Shown here: positions 53,429 to 61,207 of the stretch, piece by piece | How the letters are laid out: each line of letters opens with the position of its first letter | How positions within the stretch are numbered: position 1 is the stretch's first letter | NCBI GenBank assembly: GCA_001072465.1 | Contig: JVKM01000061.1 | Location: forward strand, 26,759 to 90,758 | From: Xylanimonas cellulosilytica | GTDB taxonomy: Bacteria; Actinomycetota; Actinomycetes; Actinomycetales; Actinomycetaceae | Direction of reading: 5' to 3' | Length of the DNA: 64,000 nucleotides | Program-made: the position numbers and the translations under genes | The notes under the pieces: generated by a model | Databases searched by the model: none | Seen by the model: only the letters and a program-made list of their open reading frames with translations | Told to the model about the DNA's origin: nothing

Positions 53429-55105
53429 TTAGCCCTCCCCCGTGACCAGCACGGCCTCGGCCTTCTCTCCGAGCCACGCGCACAGCGTCTGGATGCCGCC
53501 CGACAGCATGGTGACGTTGAAGCCCGCGTGGCGCACGATGCGGTAGCCGATCCAGGAGCGCACGCCCACCGCGCACATGACGACGAAGGGCTGGTCGCCG
53601 ACGCTCTCATCCACCCAGGCGCGGACTTCACCGAGGCGGTCGCGCAGCTGGGTGTGGGGAATGTTGAGGGAGTTCGGCATGTGCCCGGCCGCGTACTCCC
53701 CCACGGTGCGCACATCCAGGACGGGCATGTCCTCGGTGAGGGCGTCCGGGCCGGTCAGGACGAGCTCGCCGGTCAGCACGTTGTGGGCGACCATGCCGGT
53801 CTGGTTGACGGGGTCCTTGGCCTGGCCGTAGGGCGGCGCGTAGGCGAGGTCCAGGTCGATGAGGTCCGTCGCCTTCAGGCCGGCCCGCATGGCGGTCGCG
53901 ATGACGTCGATGCGGCGGTCCACGCCGTCGGCGCCCACTGCTTGCGCGCCGAGGATCGCTCCGTCCGTGCCCACGTGCATGAGGATGTGCACAGGCTGGG
54001 CACCGGGGAAATAGCCCGCGTGCTGGTTGGCGTGCGTGTGCACCGTGAAGTACTCCGTGCCCGAGGCGTCCAAGGTCGCGCGGTTGAGACCGGTCATCGC
54101 GGCGGTGAGGCCGCCGATCCGGACAATCGCGGTGCCCTGGGGGCGCGGGATGGGGCGCGCGGTTGTCTCACCACGTTCCGCATCGGCGATCGCGTCGGCG
54201 ACGAGGCGTCCCCCGCGGTTCGCGGGTCCGGCCAGGGCGACAGGGCGGTCGTGGTCGCGGCCGACCGTGCCATCACCGACCGCGTAGACGTCGTCGGCGC
54301 TGGTGCGCCCATGCTCGTCGACGAGGATGTAGCTGCGGCTGGTCTCGATGCCCGCGGCCTCGGCGAAGGCGGTGTCGGGGCGGACGCCGGTCGACAGGAC
54401 GATGAGGTCGGCGGTCAGGACGGTGCCCTCGGAAAGCGTCACGGAGTCGTGGTCGTCGCCGTGGATGATGGTCTGGGCGGCGACGCCGGCATGAACGTGA
54501 ACGCCGAGGCCGCGCAGCTCCTGCGTGACCAGCGTGGCCATCTCGACTTCGAGGGGCGGCAGGACGTGTTCGGCGTACTCGACGAGGTGGGTCTCGAAGC
54601 CTCGGTGTGCGAGGGCTTCGGTGGCCTCGATGCCGATGAACCCGGCGCCGAGGACGACGGCGCGCGTGCCCGAGGCCTCGCGCAGGGCGAGGGCATCATC
54701 GACCGTGCGCAGGGTGTGCACTCGCGGGGAGTCGAGGCCGTCAATCGGGGGCCGGCTCGCGAGGGCTCCCGGGGAGAGGATCAGGTGGTCGTAGGTGAGC
54801 GCGTAGGCCTCGCCAGTCTCCTTGTTGATGACCTGGACGCTGTGCGCACCGGGATCAATCGCCGTGACCTCGGAGTTGATGCGTACGTCGAGGTTGAGCG
54901 CCGCCTTGAGCGATTGCGGGGTGTGGAGGAGGAGCTTGGCGGGGTCTTCGATCTCGCCGCCGACGTAGTACGGGAGCCCGCAGTTCGCGAAAGACACGTA
55001 TTTGCTGCGCTCCAGCACGATGATTTCGGCGCCCTCGTCGCGCCTGCGCAAGCGCGCGGCCGCGCTCATGCCACCAGCGACTCCTCCGACGACTACAACT
55101 CGCAT
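53429..55105 (-). CDS. CoA-disulfide reductase-like FAD enzyme with rhodanese domain
   Basis: 558 residues from MRVVVVGGVAGGMSAAARLR (FAD-binding GxGxxG-type). SFANCGLPYYVGG contains the single redox Cys of the CoA-disulfide/NADH oxidase group; the NAD site is VVLGAGFIGIEATEAL; FAD end motif DVYAVGDGT. The last ~90 residues are a rhodanese domain with CAVGVRS as active loop. CoADR-rhodanese fusions act in thiol redox and sulfane sulfur handling. It is the first gene left of the phage-like element's boundary. Confidence 0.87.
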   Translation of the reverse strand: MRVVVVGGVAGGMSAAARLRRRDEGAEIIVLERSKYVSFANCGLPYYVGGEIEDPAKLLLHTPQSLKAALNLDVRINSEVTAIDPGAHSVQVINKETGEAYALTYDHLILSPGALASRPPIDGLDSPRVHTLRTVDDALALREASGTRAVVLGAGFIGIEATEALAHRGFETHLVEYAEHVLPPLEVEMATLVTQELRGLGVHVHAGVAAQTIIHGDDHDSVTLSEGTVLTADLIVLSTGVRPDTAFAEAAGIETSRSYILVDEHGRTSADDVYAVGDGTVGRDHDRPVALAGPANRGGRLVADAIADAERGETTARPIPRPQGTAIVRIGGLTAAMTGLNRATLDASGTEYFTVHTHANQHAGYFPGAQPVHILMHVGTDGAILGAQAVGADGVDRRIDVIATAMRAGLKATDLIDLDLAYAPPYGQAKDPVNQTGMVAHNVLTGELVLTGPDALTEDMPVLDVRTVGEYAAGHMPNSLNIPHTQLRDRLGEVRAWVDESVGDQPFVVMCAVGVRSWIGYRIVRHAGFNVTMLSGGIQTLCAWLGEKAEAVLVTGEG

Positions 55106-55225
55106 GTGCGGCTCACTTTCTGATTGAAGGGGACTGTCTTCGTCGACTGTTTTGATGATACCCGCTGGATAATCTGCAAACGCGAGGTCGCGGCAAGCTC
55201 TTCTACCGCCTCCAGGCACAGAAAA

Positions 55226-55252
55226 CCCCGGGCTTCCGACGGAAGCCCGGGG
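55226..55252 (-). terminator. Terminator, probably that of the host tmRNA gene
   Basis: 12-bp perfect stem CCCCGGGCTTCC / GGAAGCCCGGGG with a 3-nt loop, followed on the minus strand by TTTT. It lies directly behind the tmRNA 3'-end fragment. Confidence 0.75.
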
Positions 55253-55260
55253 TGGGGATT

Positions 55261-55281
55261 GTGGAGATGGGGGGAATCGAA
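55261..55281 (-). other. Left attachment site: tmRNA (ssrA) 3'-end fragment
   Basis: On the minus strand TTCGATTCCCCCCATCTCCA then C equals a T-loop, the 3' T-stem strand and the CATCTCC acceptor strand. CATCTCC pairs with GGGGATG, the 5' end of actinobacterial tmRNA, including its usual third-position G-U. The 5' T-stem strand is missing, since the sequence beyond 55282 is unrelated. A tRNA with acceptor GGAGATG is a less likely alternative. A 3' fragment of this kind is the usual mark left by an integrating element. Confidence 0.65.
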
Positions 55282-55350
55282 ACGAAGGCCCCTAACCGCA
55301 ACGGAAAGTACGCGCGCAGCTTCGCGTGCGCCACTACAGCGCCACAAGAA

Positions 55351-55812
55351 TTAGCGGAATATGCGGCCCCAGCCGCCGGGCTTCGGGGCGGGCTGCTGAG
55401 GCGCACCGGGCCAGCGGATAGGCGCGGGCGGAGCTGCGTGTGCGGGCTGAGCCTGCGCGGCCTTCACGGCGGCGCGCGTGTGCGCGACAAATCGCATGAG
55501 GCCGTCAACAGTCTTGCGCTCGAAGTGGAGAGTAAACAGGGCGTTGCGCGTCTCGATCATGAGCCACTTGTCGCCACCGCTCTTTTTCTTTGCGGCGAAC
55601 GCGAGGATCCCGAGCGTGACGAGGCGTGTCGCGGTGACGCGCGCCTGCATGGCCTCGCCGTCCTCGACCTCAACGCTGACGACATCAGTCAGCGGGATCC
55701 GCTGGATTGGCTCACCGCGCCGCTTCGAGTCATACAGGAGCTCAGTGTCAGTGCAGATGATCTCCGCAGGATCGGATGAGTAGAGGCGGAAAGCGCCTTT
55801 AGGGCGGTGCAT
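55351..55812 (-). CDS. PH-like domain protein, element-borne
   Basis: 153 residues; AAAGGAGGAGCT precedes the ATG. Residues about 10-115 alternate beta strands (FRLYSSDPAEIICTDTELLY, VVSVEVEDGEAM, WLMIETRNALFTLHFERK) and end in a helix, as in bacterial PH-like (bPH_2) domains; AAKKKSGGDKW is a typical loop. The tail is Pro/Ala-rich. First gene inside the left boundary. Function unknown; possibly a cargo gene. Confidence 0.5.
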   Translation of the reverse strand: MHRPKGAFRLYSSDPAEIICTDTELLYDSKRRGEPIQRIPLTDVVSVEVEDGEAMQARVTATRLVTLGILAFAAKKKSGGDKWLMIETRNALFTLHFERKTVDGLMRFVAHTRAAVKAAQAQPAHAAPPAPIRWPGAPQQPAPKPGGWGRIFR

Positions 55813-55876
55813 AGCTCCTCCTTTGAGTGCGACCTACCTATGTGGGCAGTCTACAGCTCGTGCGAGGACGTGGAGA

Positions 55877-56143
55877 CTATTCCGGAGAGGCTTCGTCCAA
55901 GAGGCGCTGCTCAGCCTCGGCAGCTACATCAGCGCCGCTAACACCGAGCGCCTCGCACATCGCACCGAAGTCGCTCATCGTGCAAACCGTGTCACCCGCG
56001 AAGATCTTGTAGCAGCGCGCGCGAGTGATGCCGGCTCGCTCAGCGAGCCGGTCGATAGTGAGGTCCAGACTTTGCAGACGCTCCTTGAGTACAGCTAAGA
56101 CAGCGCGTTCAAAGGGACTCGATTTAAGAGATCTGCTTCCCAT
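55877..56143 (-). CDS. Helix-turn-helix repressor-like protein
   Basis: 88 residues from MGSRSLKSSPFERAVLAVL. A Cro/C1-type helix-turn-helix spans about residues 28-70 (LTIDRLAERAGITRARCYKI, then CEALGVSGADVAA). No protease or dimerisation domain is present, so it is a short phage-type repressor. Divergent from the XRE gene at 56259, with three shared operator-like palindromes between them. Confidence 0.7.
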   Translation of the reverse strand: MGSRSLKSSPFERAVLAVLKERLQSLDLTIDRLAERAGITRARCYKIFAGDTVCTMSDFGAMCEALGVSGADVAAEAEQRLLDEASPE

Positions 56144-56155
56144 GAGGTAAGCATA

Positions 56156-56245
56156 TCTACTTTTGTAGACCCATGTCACATGAAAACGAGTTGCAAATTC
56201 TCTATTTGTAGACTTATATAGTAGTCATTGGTCTACAAATGTAGA
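56156..56245. promoter_or_regulatory. Three operators of the lysogeny-type switch
   Basis: Palindromes TCTAC-TTTT-GTAGA (56156-56169), TCTA-TTT-GTAGA (56201-56212, one arm imperfect) and TCTAC-AAAT-GTAGA (56232-56245), in the A/T-rich gap between the divergent repressor and XRE genes. The first lies close to the repressor start, and the last overlaps the leader of the XRE gene. Confidence 0.7.
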
Positions 56246-56258
56246 AAGGAACCATGAG

Positions 56259-56681
56259 ATGACGGTCGCAGCCGTAATCAAGAGCATGGCCCGTGAGCTG
56301 GGCATCTCTCAGACGGAGCTTGCTGCCCGCGCTCGTATGAGCCGCGCGAGCCTGTCCCTCAAGCTCAATGCCCGCCGAGATCTGACCTTGCCGGAAGTTG
56401 AGCGCCTCGCGGAAGTCCTCGGCATCACAGTCCGAGACCTCCTCAACCGCGTCGAACGCGCCGAACGCGAACGCGCCGAACGCGAACGCGACCACGCCGA
56501 ACGCGAACGCGAACGCGTCGAACGCGAACGCGCCGAATGCACCAGTGACCTCAAGTACAAGGAGGTCGAAGATGGGAAATACGCGATAGCGGATAAGCCG
56601 ACCGGCGTCATTCTCATCAGTGCAGCCCACGGCAGTATCTACGACGAGGATGAGCCGTCATGCGCGACGCCTACATGGTGA
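56259..56681 (+). CDS. XRE-type regulator with Glu/Arg-repeat helix
   Basis: 140 residues; AAAGGA lies 8 nt upstream. The N-terminal helix-turn-helix (LGISQTELAARARMSRASL, about residues 14-32) is followed near residue 65 by a charged repeat ERAERERDHAERERERVERE, encoded by tandem GAACGCGAACGCG-like DNA, which should form a long coiled helix. The C-terminal 40 residues are not recognised. It may be the Cro or activator partner of the repressor. Its 3' end overlaps the next gene by 22 bp. Confidence 0.65.
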   Translation: MTVAAVIKSMARELGISQTELAARARMSRASLSLKLNARRDLTLPEVERLAEVLGITVRDLLNRVERAERERAERERDHAERERERVERERAECTSDLKYKEVEDGKYAIADKPTGVILISAAHGSIYDEDEPSCATPTW

Positions 56682-56866
56682 TCATCTGCATGATTATCGC
56701 GGTCGCCGCAATCCCGGTCTTCTTCTGCGTCGGATACCTCCTGTTTGTCTGCGGCGGACGCGCGTTCGAGGCAGCACTCGACTCGCTTGAAGCGCTCGCT
56801 GATATGGGCCTCGACGCAGGTGAATGGATCGCCGAAAAGATCGACAAGGCGGTGTCAAGGAAATGA
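56660..56866 (+). CDS. Small single-pass membrane protein
   Basis: 68 residues: MRDAYMVIICMIIAVAAIPV then FFCVGYLLFVCGG form one or two hydrophobic helices, followed by an amphipathic helix. Its start lies in the end of the XRE gene and its stop overlaps the next ATG (ATGA). Function unknown. Confidence 0.55.
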   Translation: MRDAYMVIICMIIAVAAIPVFFCVGYLLFVCGGRAFEAALDSLEALADMGLDAGEWIAEKIDKAVSRK

Positions 56867-57084
56867 CCACAGTCGCCCCGTTCGCACCCGACCGCTGGTA
56901 CTCAGCCCAGCAGGTCCAGGACACCCTCAGCCTCTCCCGCTCAACCGTCGAGCGTCTCGGAGTCGAGGGCAAGGTCGCCGCAATCAAGATCGGGCGCTCC
57001 GTCCGCTACAGCGGCGACGACCTCAACCGCCAGTGCCAGAGCCTCGGCTCCGGCACCAGCGAAAAGAAGAGCTCCCAGCGGTAG
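56863..57084 (+). CDS. Excisionase-like / MerR-type DNA-binding protein
   Basis: 73 residues. WYSAQQVQDTLSLSRSTVER then VAAIKIGRSVRYSGDDLNR is the helix-turn-helix plus wing of the AlpA/excisionase (HTH_17) family. Such proteins act as recombination directionality factors or small regulators. The ATG overlaps the stop of the preceding gene. Confidence 0.75.
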   Translation: MTTVAPFAPDRWYSAQQVQDTLSLSRSTVERLGVEGKVAAIKIGRSVRYSGDDLNRQCQSLGSGTSEKKSSQR

Positions 57085-57125
57085 AAGCGCTGGGAGCGAC
57101 AGAACCCCTAGAGAAGGAAGATTCC

Positions 57126-57338
57126 ATGAATCAGACTACCACACGCCGCCGCCACCTGCGGCCCTGGCGAACCCTCATCGCAGGCGCCTCACTCGCCGCC
57201 GCCCTCACCCTCGGTTTCGCGATGCGAGGCCTCGACAACCCCGACGGCCTCCCCGAGTGGACCTTCTGGCCCGCCCTCGGACTCCTCGCGCTCGCGGTCT
57301 GCTTGATCCGCGCGGACTGGAAGGCTGGCCGACTGTGA
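57126..57338 (+). CDS. Small membrane protein (two helices)
   Basis: 70 residues, start MNQTTTRRRHLRPW with GAAGGAAG upstream; two hydrophobic segments (TLIAGASLAAALTLGFAM; WPALGLLALAVCLI) and a positively charged N-terminus. Function unknown. It is coupled to the next gene by a GTGA overlap. Confidence 0.55.
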   Translation: MNQTTTRRRHLRPWRTLIAGASLAAALTLGFAMRGLDNPDGLPEWTFWPALGLLALAVCLIRADWKAGRL

Positions 57339-57721
57339 GCGTCTCTGTCATCTTCGTCGTCGTTGTCCTCCTCTTCGTCGGATGCGGACTGCTCACCTGG
57401 ATCGCAGTGCGAGGCGCGTCGCGTGCGGCCTCCATCGAGGAGATCGCAGCCCGAATGCAGCGCTCCGCGTCGAAGGCAAGGGCGAAGGGCACGACGCTGC
57501 TTGAGCGTCACGTCGACTTCGATTACTACGACGTCGACGGAGAGGCACCGCTGCCTCATCTGATCTGCCTGGCGACGCAGGACGTAATCATCGAGGCAGA
57601 GCTGAATAACTGCTTCGCCCTCGACACGCCAAAGATCGCGGTCGATCTCGACCGTCAGCAGATCCACGTGACCCTCGAAGTGCTCAGGCTCGATGAGCCG
57701 AGCGTGGAGGCGCGAGCCTGA
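57335..57721 (+). CDS. Membrane-anchored protein, unknown
   Basis: 128 residues from a GTG overlapping the previous stop. One N-terminal membrane helix (SVIFVVVVLLFVGCGLLTW) is followed by a soluble alpha/beta domain (FDYYDVDGEAPLPHLICLAT ...). The soluble part faces the cytoplasm or the outside depending on topology. No family recognised. Stop and next start overlap (TGATG). Confidence 0.5.
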   Translation: MSVSVIFVVVVLLFVGCGLLTWIAVRGASRAASIEEIAARMQRSASKARAKGTTLLERHVDFDYYDVDGEAPLPHLICLATQDVIIEAELNNCFALDTPKIAVDLDRQQIHVTLEVLRLDEPSVEARA

Positions 57722-57921
57722 TGCCGACGCCTCAGCAACTCCGACTCGAAGTGCCTGACGACCGCCCATGCCACGACAAGGCCGCACGAGAGATCGTGCA
57801 GCAGGCAAGGCAGCGAGCACTTGCTTTCCCAACCGAAGCTCACGACTCCCAGCACCGCGCGACGCGCGGACTCACCTACTACCCATCAATCCGCAAAAAC
57901 AACAAGGAGACCAACCGATGA
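57721..57921 (+). CDS. Small hydrophilic protein, unknown
   Basis: 66 residues, rich in Arg, Gln and Pro, no membrane segment and no known motif. It is supported only by tight coupling on both sides (TGATG before, ATGA after). Confidence 0.4.
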   Translation: MPTPQQLRLEVPDDRPCHDKAAREIVQQARQRALAFPTEAHDSQHRATRGLTYYPSIRKNNKETNR

Positions 57922-59237
57922 AACTCCAGAAGATCTGGGCCGCAGGCGCTGCCCTCACCCTCGCAGCCCTGGCGCTGCCCTACGGCGCCGCATACGCCGC
58001 CGACGAGGCCGCGCCGACCATGACCGCGCAGGTCACCAAGGCCACCAGCGCCTCCCGCCAGACCTCGAGTGAGGTCGCCGTCGAGGGAACCTGGTCCGCG
58101 CCGAGGCTCGCCGTCGGCCAGCATTTCACCGTTGCCAGCAAGGACGGCGGCTTCAAGTGGTTGGCCTCATTCCCGTTCGTCCTCGACGACGGGACCAAGA
58201 TCGGCGACTGCGAGGCCAACGAGGCGACGCTAACATGCTCGGTCACGGAGGTTCCCGCGTCCTACGCGGACAAGACCGACGTGACAGGCAGCTTCCATGC
58301 CCGCGCGCGTCTCTCGGACGCCGCAGTCGGCACCGAGGACACGCAGATCGTCGTGAACGGAGAAGTCACGCGCACGCTCGTCTGGGGCGACAAGGAAGGC
58401 ACAGGCACCTGCACGAACGACTGTGCGTCGCCCGCGCACTTCGAGTATGCAGCGCCCGAAACGCTTAAATTCGGGTGGACCAACGCCGATAAATCGATCA
58501 GCTGGGGCATCAAGTGGGCCGTGGAGGCCGGCAAGACCTACACACTGACGGACGAAACCAACAAGCTGCCGAAGGCCGTGAAGTGCTCGTCCGGCCCGAC
58601 CTGGGATCCGGCGACGACGACCTGGACCGACGGCACGCTCGACGAGTCCGCGCACACGCTGACGTTCACGCCGCCCGCCGGCTCGCTGGTCTGCGTCGTC
58701 TACCCGGCGGCGACCCCTCACGTCGAGGGCCAGACGGCTTACACGAACCGCGCGACGATCAACGGCACAAGCCTTGAGGCGACCGCGACGATCAAGGCCT
58801 CGGGCGGTACGGACGGCGACGGAAAGACCAAGCCGAAGCCTGCGCCGGTCCCCACGCCTGACCCGAGCATGCCGACCCCCGCGCCTGTCCCCTCTCCTCT
58901 CCCGAAGCCCTCGCCGAAGCCGACCCCGGTTCCGACTCCCTCGGATGAGCCGCAGTCCTCGCCGACCCCGACGCCTACTCCTACGACCGTGCCGACGCCA
59001 GACACTGTGAAGCCGTCGCCGAAGCCTGAACCGACCTCGACTCCCACAGTCGAGCAGACGCAGCCGGCACCCGCGCCGGCTACTGCTCCGGCCCCGCAGG
59101 AGCGCCTCGCAAAGACGGGCGCGACCACTGACGGAATCGTCCTCTCGGTCGGAATCATCGCCTTCGGAATCGGTGTTGGCCTCGTCATCCTCCGCCTGCT
59201 TGAAGGGCGCAAGCATGAAGAGGAGACCGCCCGATGA
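57918..59237 (+). CDS. Element-encoded LAKTG cell-wall-anchored adhesin-like protein
   Basis: 439 residues; ATG supported by AAGGAG 8 nt upstream. Signal peptide (residues 1-29, ending AAYAA), an Ig-like region (about 30-290) resembling the fibrinogen-binding-type adhesive domains of Gram-positive surface proteins ([18 protein letters not shown], then repeated TxTxxxTxxP-type strands), a Pro-rich wall-spanning segment (about 300-395), then the sortase motif LAKTG at 397-401, a membrane helix and a charged tail [13 protein letters not shown] is a variant of LPxTG. Its place among early phage-type genes suggests that it changes the host surface (lysogenic conversion, inference). Confidence 0.8.
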   Translation: MKLQKIWAAGAALTLAALALPYGAAYAADEAAPTMTAQVTKATSASRQTSSEVAVEGTWSAPRLAVGQHFTVASKDGGFKWLASFPFVLDDGTKIGDCEANEATLTCSVTEVPASYADKTDVTGSFHARARLSDAAVGTEDTQIVVNGEVTRTLVWGDKEGTGTCTNDCASPAHFEYAAPETLKFGWTNADKSISWGIKWAVEAGKTYTLTDETNKLPKAVKCSSGPTWDPATTTWTDGTLDESAHTLTFTPPAGSLVCVVYPAATPHVEGQTAYTNRATINGTSLEATATIKASGGTDGDGKTKPKPAPVPTPDPSMPTPAPVPSPLPKPSPKPTPVPTPSDEPQSSPTPTPTPTTVPTPDTVKPSPKPEPTSTPTVEQTQPAPAPATAPAPQERLAKTGATTDGIVLSVGIIAFGIGVGLVILRLLEGRKHEEETAR

Positions 59238-59566
59238 GCGCTAAGCGCCTCGAAAACCAGGTAACGCTAACCCTCGGAATCTACGACCTCCACTGGCTGC
59301 GCGCCTACCTCAAGGATGCGCGCACCGACGCCGAGAACGACCACCAGGAAGTCGAGCGCCTCCGCACCGACGTTGCTATCCGCGCCGCAAAGGTAGCGCT
59401 CAACCAGGAGCTCGACAGTATGACGAAGGTCATCGAAGCCCTGGACGTCGCCGCCGCCTCCGACGACGCCCGCGAAGCCATAGCAAAGCGGATCGCCGCG
59501 ACGGTGCCCGGCATGCCGGACATCACTAACACCCACCCGCCACTAAGTAAGGAGAAGGAACTGTGA
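59234..59566 (+). CDS. Small helical protein, unknown (paralogue 1)
   Basis: 110 residues. Starts with a beta-like [10 protein letters not shown], then long charged helices ([20 protein letters not shown] ... [15 protein letters not shown]). The layout resembles the two following proteins. Coupled by ATGA overlap to the adhesin gene. Confidence 0.45.
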   Translation: MSAKRLENQVTLTLGIYDLHWLRAYLKDARTDAENDHQEVERLRTDVAIRAAKVALNQELDSMTKVIEALDVAAASDDAREAIAKRIAATVPGMPDITNTHPPLSKEKEL

Positions 59567-59892
59567 GGTTCGAGAACAAGATTACCGTCGAGCTGAACGA
59601 GACCGACGCAGCGATTGCGTCGGTACTGCTCGCCGAGACTGCCGTCCGCCTAGCGCTCGACGCGCTGCTCGCAGACAAGACCGCAGAGATTGGCGGAACC
59701 ACCAACAAAGGCTCTCGCGCGCTCGCGGACGCTTACATCAATGTCGGGCAGGCACTGTCATTCGCGCTCATGGACGCGAAGAAGAACCGAGGGGTGGAAA
59801 GCACAATGACGCTCGTCAGGAGCAGCGCACTCGCGGGAGCAGCTGCCGCCGCGGCGGATGAAGTCGGTACCGCGACGGAGGAGGGGAAGTGA
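59563..59892 (+). CDS. Small helical protein, unknown (paralogue 2)
   Basis: 109 residues from GTG (GGAGAAGGAA upstream, overlapping the preceding stop). KITVELNETDAAIASVLLAE begins in the same strand-helix manner as its neighbours, followed by an Ala-rich helical part. No family recognised. Confidence 0.45.
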   Translation: MRFENKITVELNETDAAIASVLLAETAVRLALDALLADKTAEIGGTTNKGSRALADAYINVGQALSFALMDAKKNRGVESTMTLVRSSALAGAAAAAADEVGTATEEGK

Positions 59893-60140
59893 TGGGTCGG
59901 TACATCGCGGTTTATCTCGACACCGCTCAGGTGCAGGCTCTGCGAGACGACGCGCAGGAGACGGTCCTCGCTGCTGATGAGGATCTGGAGATCACGAAGC
60001 AGCTCAACGACCTCACGGCCCGCCGGCTCGCTCGTGAAGCGATCGACAAGAAGCGCGACCTGTACGTCGAGATCGTCGACAAGCTACAGGAAGCAGCTGA
60101 GCGCCTCAACGTCGGTGAGGGCGACTACATCGACGAGTAA
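59892..60140 (+). CDS. Small helical protein, unknown (paralogue 3)
   Basis: 82 residues; the ATG at 59892 follows GGAGGGG, and a GTG at 59889 is also possible. YIAVYLDTAQVQALRDDAQE is again a short strand then a helix, followed by charged helices (TARRLAREAIDKKRDLYVEI). Similar pattern to the two preceding proteins. Confidence 0.45.
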   Translation: MGRYIAVYLDTAQVQALRDDAQETVLAADEDLEITKQLNDLTARRLAREAIDKKRDLYVEIVDKLQEAAERLNVGEGDYIDE

Positions 60141-60223
60141 GACACACTCCCCGATGAGCGCGACCATCGAGGAGGCCACCCGCCACCAAGAAAAACAAGG
60201 CGGGACAGGCTAAAGATCGCGCA

Positions 60224-60263
60224 GCCCGACAAGCAGACTCCCGGGTGCAAGTCCCGGGCGGGC
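60224..60263 (+). other. Hairpin resembling a tRNA T-arm
   Basis: CCCGGG-TGCAAGT-CCCGGG (60240-60258) is a T-arm-like stem-loop, one base from the usual GGGTTCAAGTCCC, enclosed by a GCCCG/CGGGC pair. The other tRNA arms are not found. It lies in the 175-bp gap before the gene at 60316. Confidence 0.35.
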
Positions 60264-60315
60264 ACGAAGCCAGCACCAATGAGTGCAGGGCAAGACCCCT
60301 AGAGAAGGACCACCA

Positions 60316-60669
60316 ATGACCACCATCAACGAGATCAAGGACCGGCTGGACGCGGTAGCGTTCGCCGGCCGCAGCTACGCCGGAGCCGACCGCGCCGCCG
60401 TCGCAAAAGCCTACGGAGACGCGGTCGCCGCCTTCGACCAGAACGCCGCAGTAGACATGGCCTATCTCCTCGACTGTATCGAGGAGCTGCAGAAAGCGAT
60501 CACCGTCGCCGCCGCCGAGCTCGCAGACGCAGCAGTGACCATCTCCGACCGATACGCCGGCACCGACGCCGAGGCACTCGAGGTCCGGCTCATGGTCGGA
60601 GATCCCGTCGACAAGCTCGTCAACGTCGCACAGGGCGCCGCGATCTCACCCAAGGAGGCGGGAGAATGA
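60316..60669 (+). CDS. Small helical protein, unknown
   Basis: 117 residues; GAGAAGGA lies upstream of ATG. Almost entirely helical and Ala/Asp-rich (MAYLLDCIEELQKAITVAAAE). No known motif. It opens the coupled run up to SSB, each gene overlapping the next by 1-4 bp or, before the methyltransferase, 4 bp. Confidence 0.5.
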   Translation: MTTINEIKDRLDAVAFAGRSYAGADRAAVAKAYGDAVAAFDQNAAVDMAYLLDCIEELQKAITVAAAELADAAVTISDRYAGTDAEALEVRLMVGDPVDKLVNVAQGAAISPKEAGE

Positions 60670-60968
60670 GCACCGCAGGACTCCTGAGCATCGAGTGGGA
60701 GATTACCGACCAACATCTCCCCATGCCGCATATCATCGCGACGGCCTGCGCCGCTTTCGTCGAGGAAGCCGAGCGCCGCGGACTCGTCATCCGCTCCGGC
60801 CCCTCCCCCTCCGTCCTGCACGCGCTCCGACTCGTCAAGGTCACGGGCAAGGTCTCGAAGCCTGACGACGTCGTCGAGGAGCCGTGCCCGCCGCACACAC
60901 TGCGCCGTTGCCCCGCCTGCGGGGTCCACATCTACGACCTGACCGATGCTGAGGGAGCCGACCAATGA
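60666..60968 (+). CDS. Small protein with C-terminal zinc knuckle
   Basis: 100 residues. The N-terminal half is helical; the end has C...CPACGVHIYD, a half zinc ribbon with an upstream EEPCPPHTLRRC Cys. Possibly a nucleic-acid- or protein-binding phage protein. Coupled by ATGA. Confidence 0.5.
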   Translation: MSTAGLLSIEWEITDQHLPMPHIIATACAAFVEEAERRGLVIRSGPSPSVLHALRLVKVTGKVSKPDDVVEEPCPPHTLRRCPACGVHIYDLTDAEGADQ

Positions 60969-61207
60969 TCGAGATCAAGCCCGTGCGCACCGTCAACGCC
61001 TTCCGCCGCTGCCCCGTCTGCCGCACACAGCTCGCGCCGAAAGGCTCAAACGTCCGCATCACCATCGACGCAGAAAACGAAGCCACCGCAATTGAGGCGT
61101 TCACCCACAAAGCCTGCGCACAAACCGTCATCAACTTCACCCGCGAGCGCGGCTATACGCCCGCCGAGCTCGCAGAGGTCGGCATCTGGGCTGAGGAGCA
61201 GCGATGA
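60965..61207 (+). CDS. Small zinc-ribbon protein
   Basis: 80 residues. RRCPVCRTQLAPKGSNVRIT gives a CxxC, and HKACAQTVINFTRERGYTPA supplies another His/Cys, suggesting one zinc site. No family recognised. Coupled by ATGA on both sides. Confidence 0.5.
   Translation: MIEIKPVRTVNAFRRCPVCRTQLAPKGSNVRITIDAENEATAIEAFTHKACAQTVINFTRERGYTPAELAEVGIWAEEQR

Noticed and set aside
60154..60213. 19-codon ORF in the gap before 60316
   Set aside because: Very short, no good ribosome-binding site, not coupled to its neighbours.
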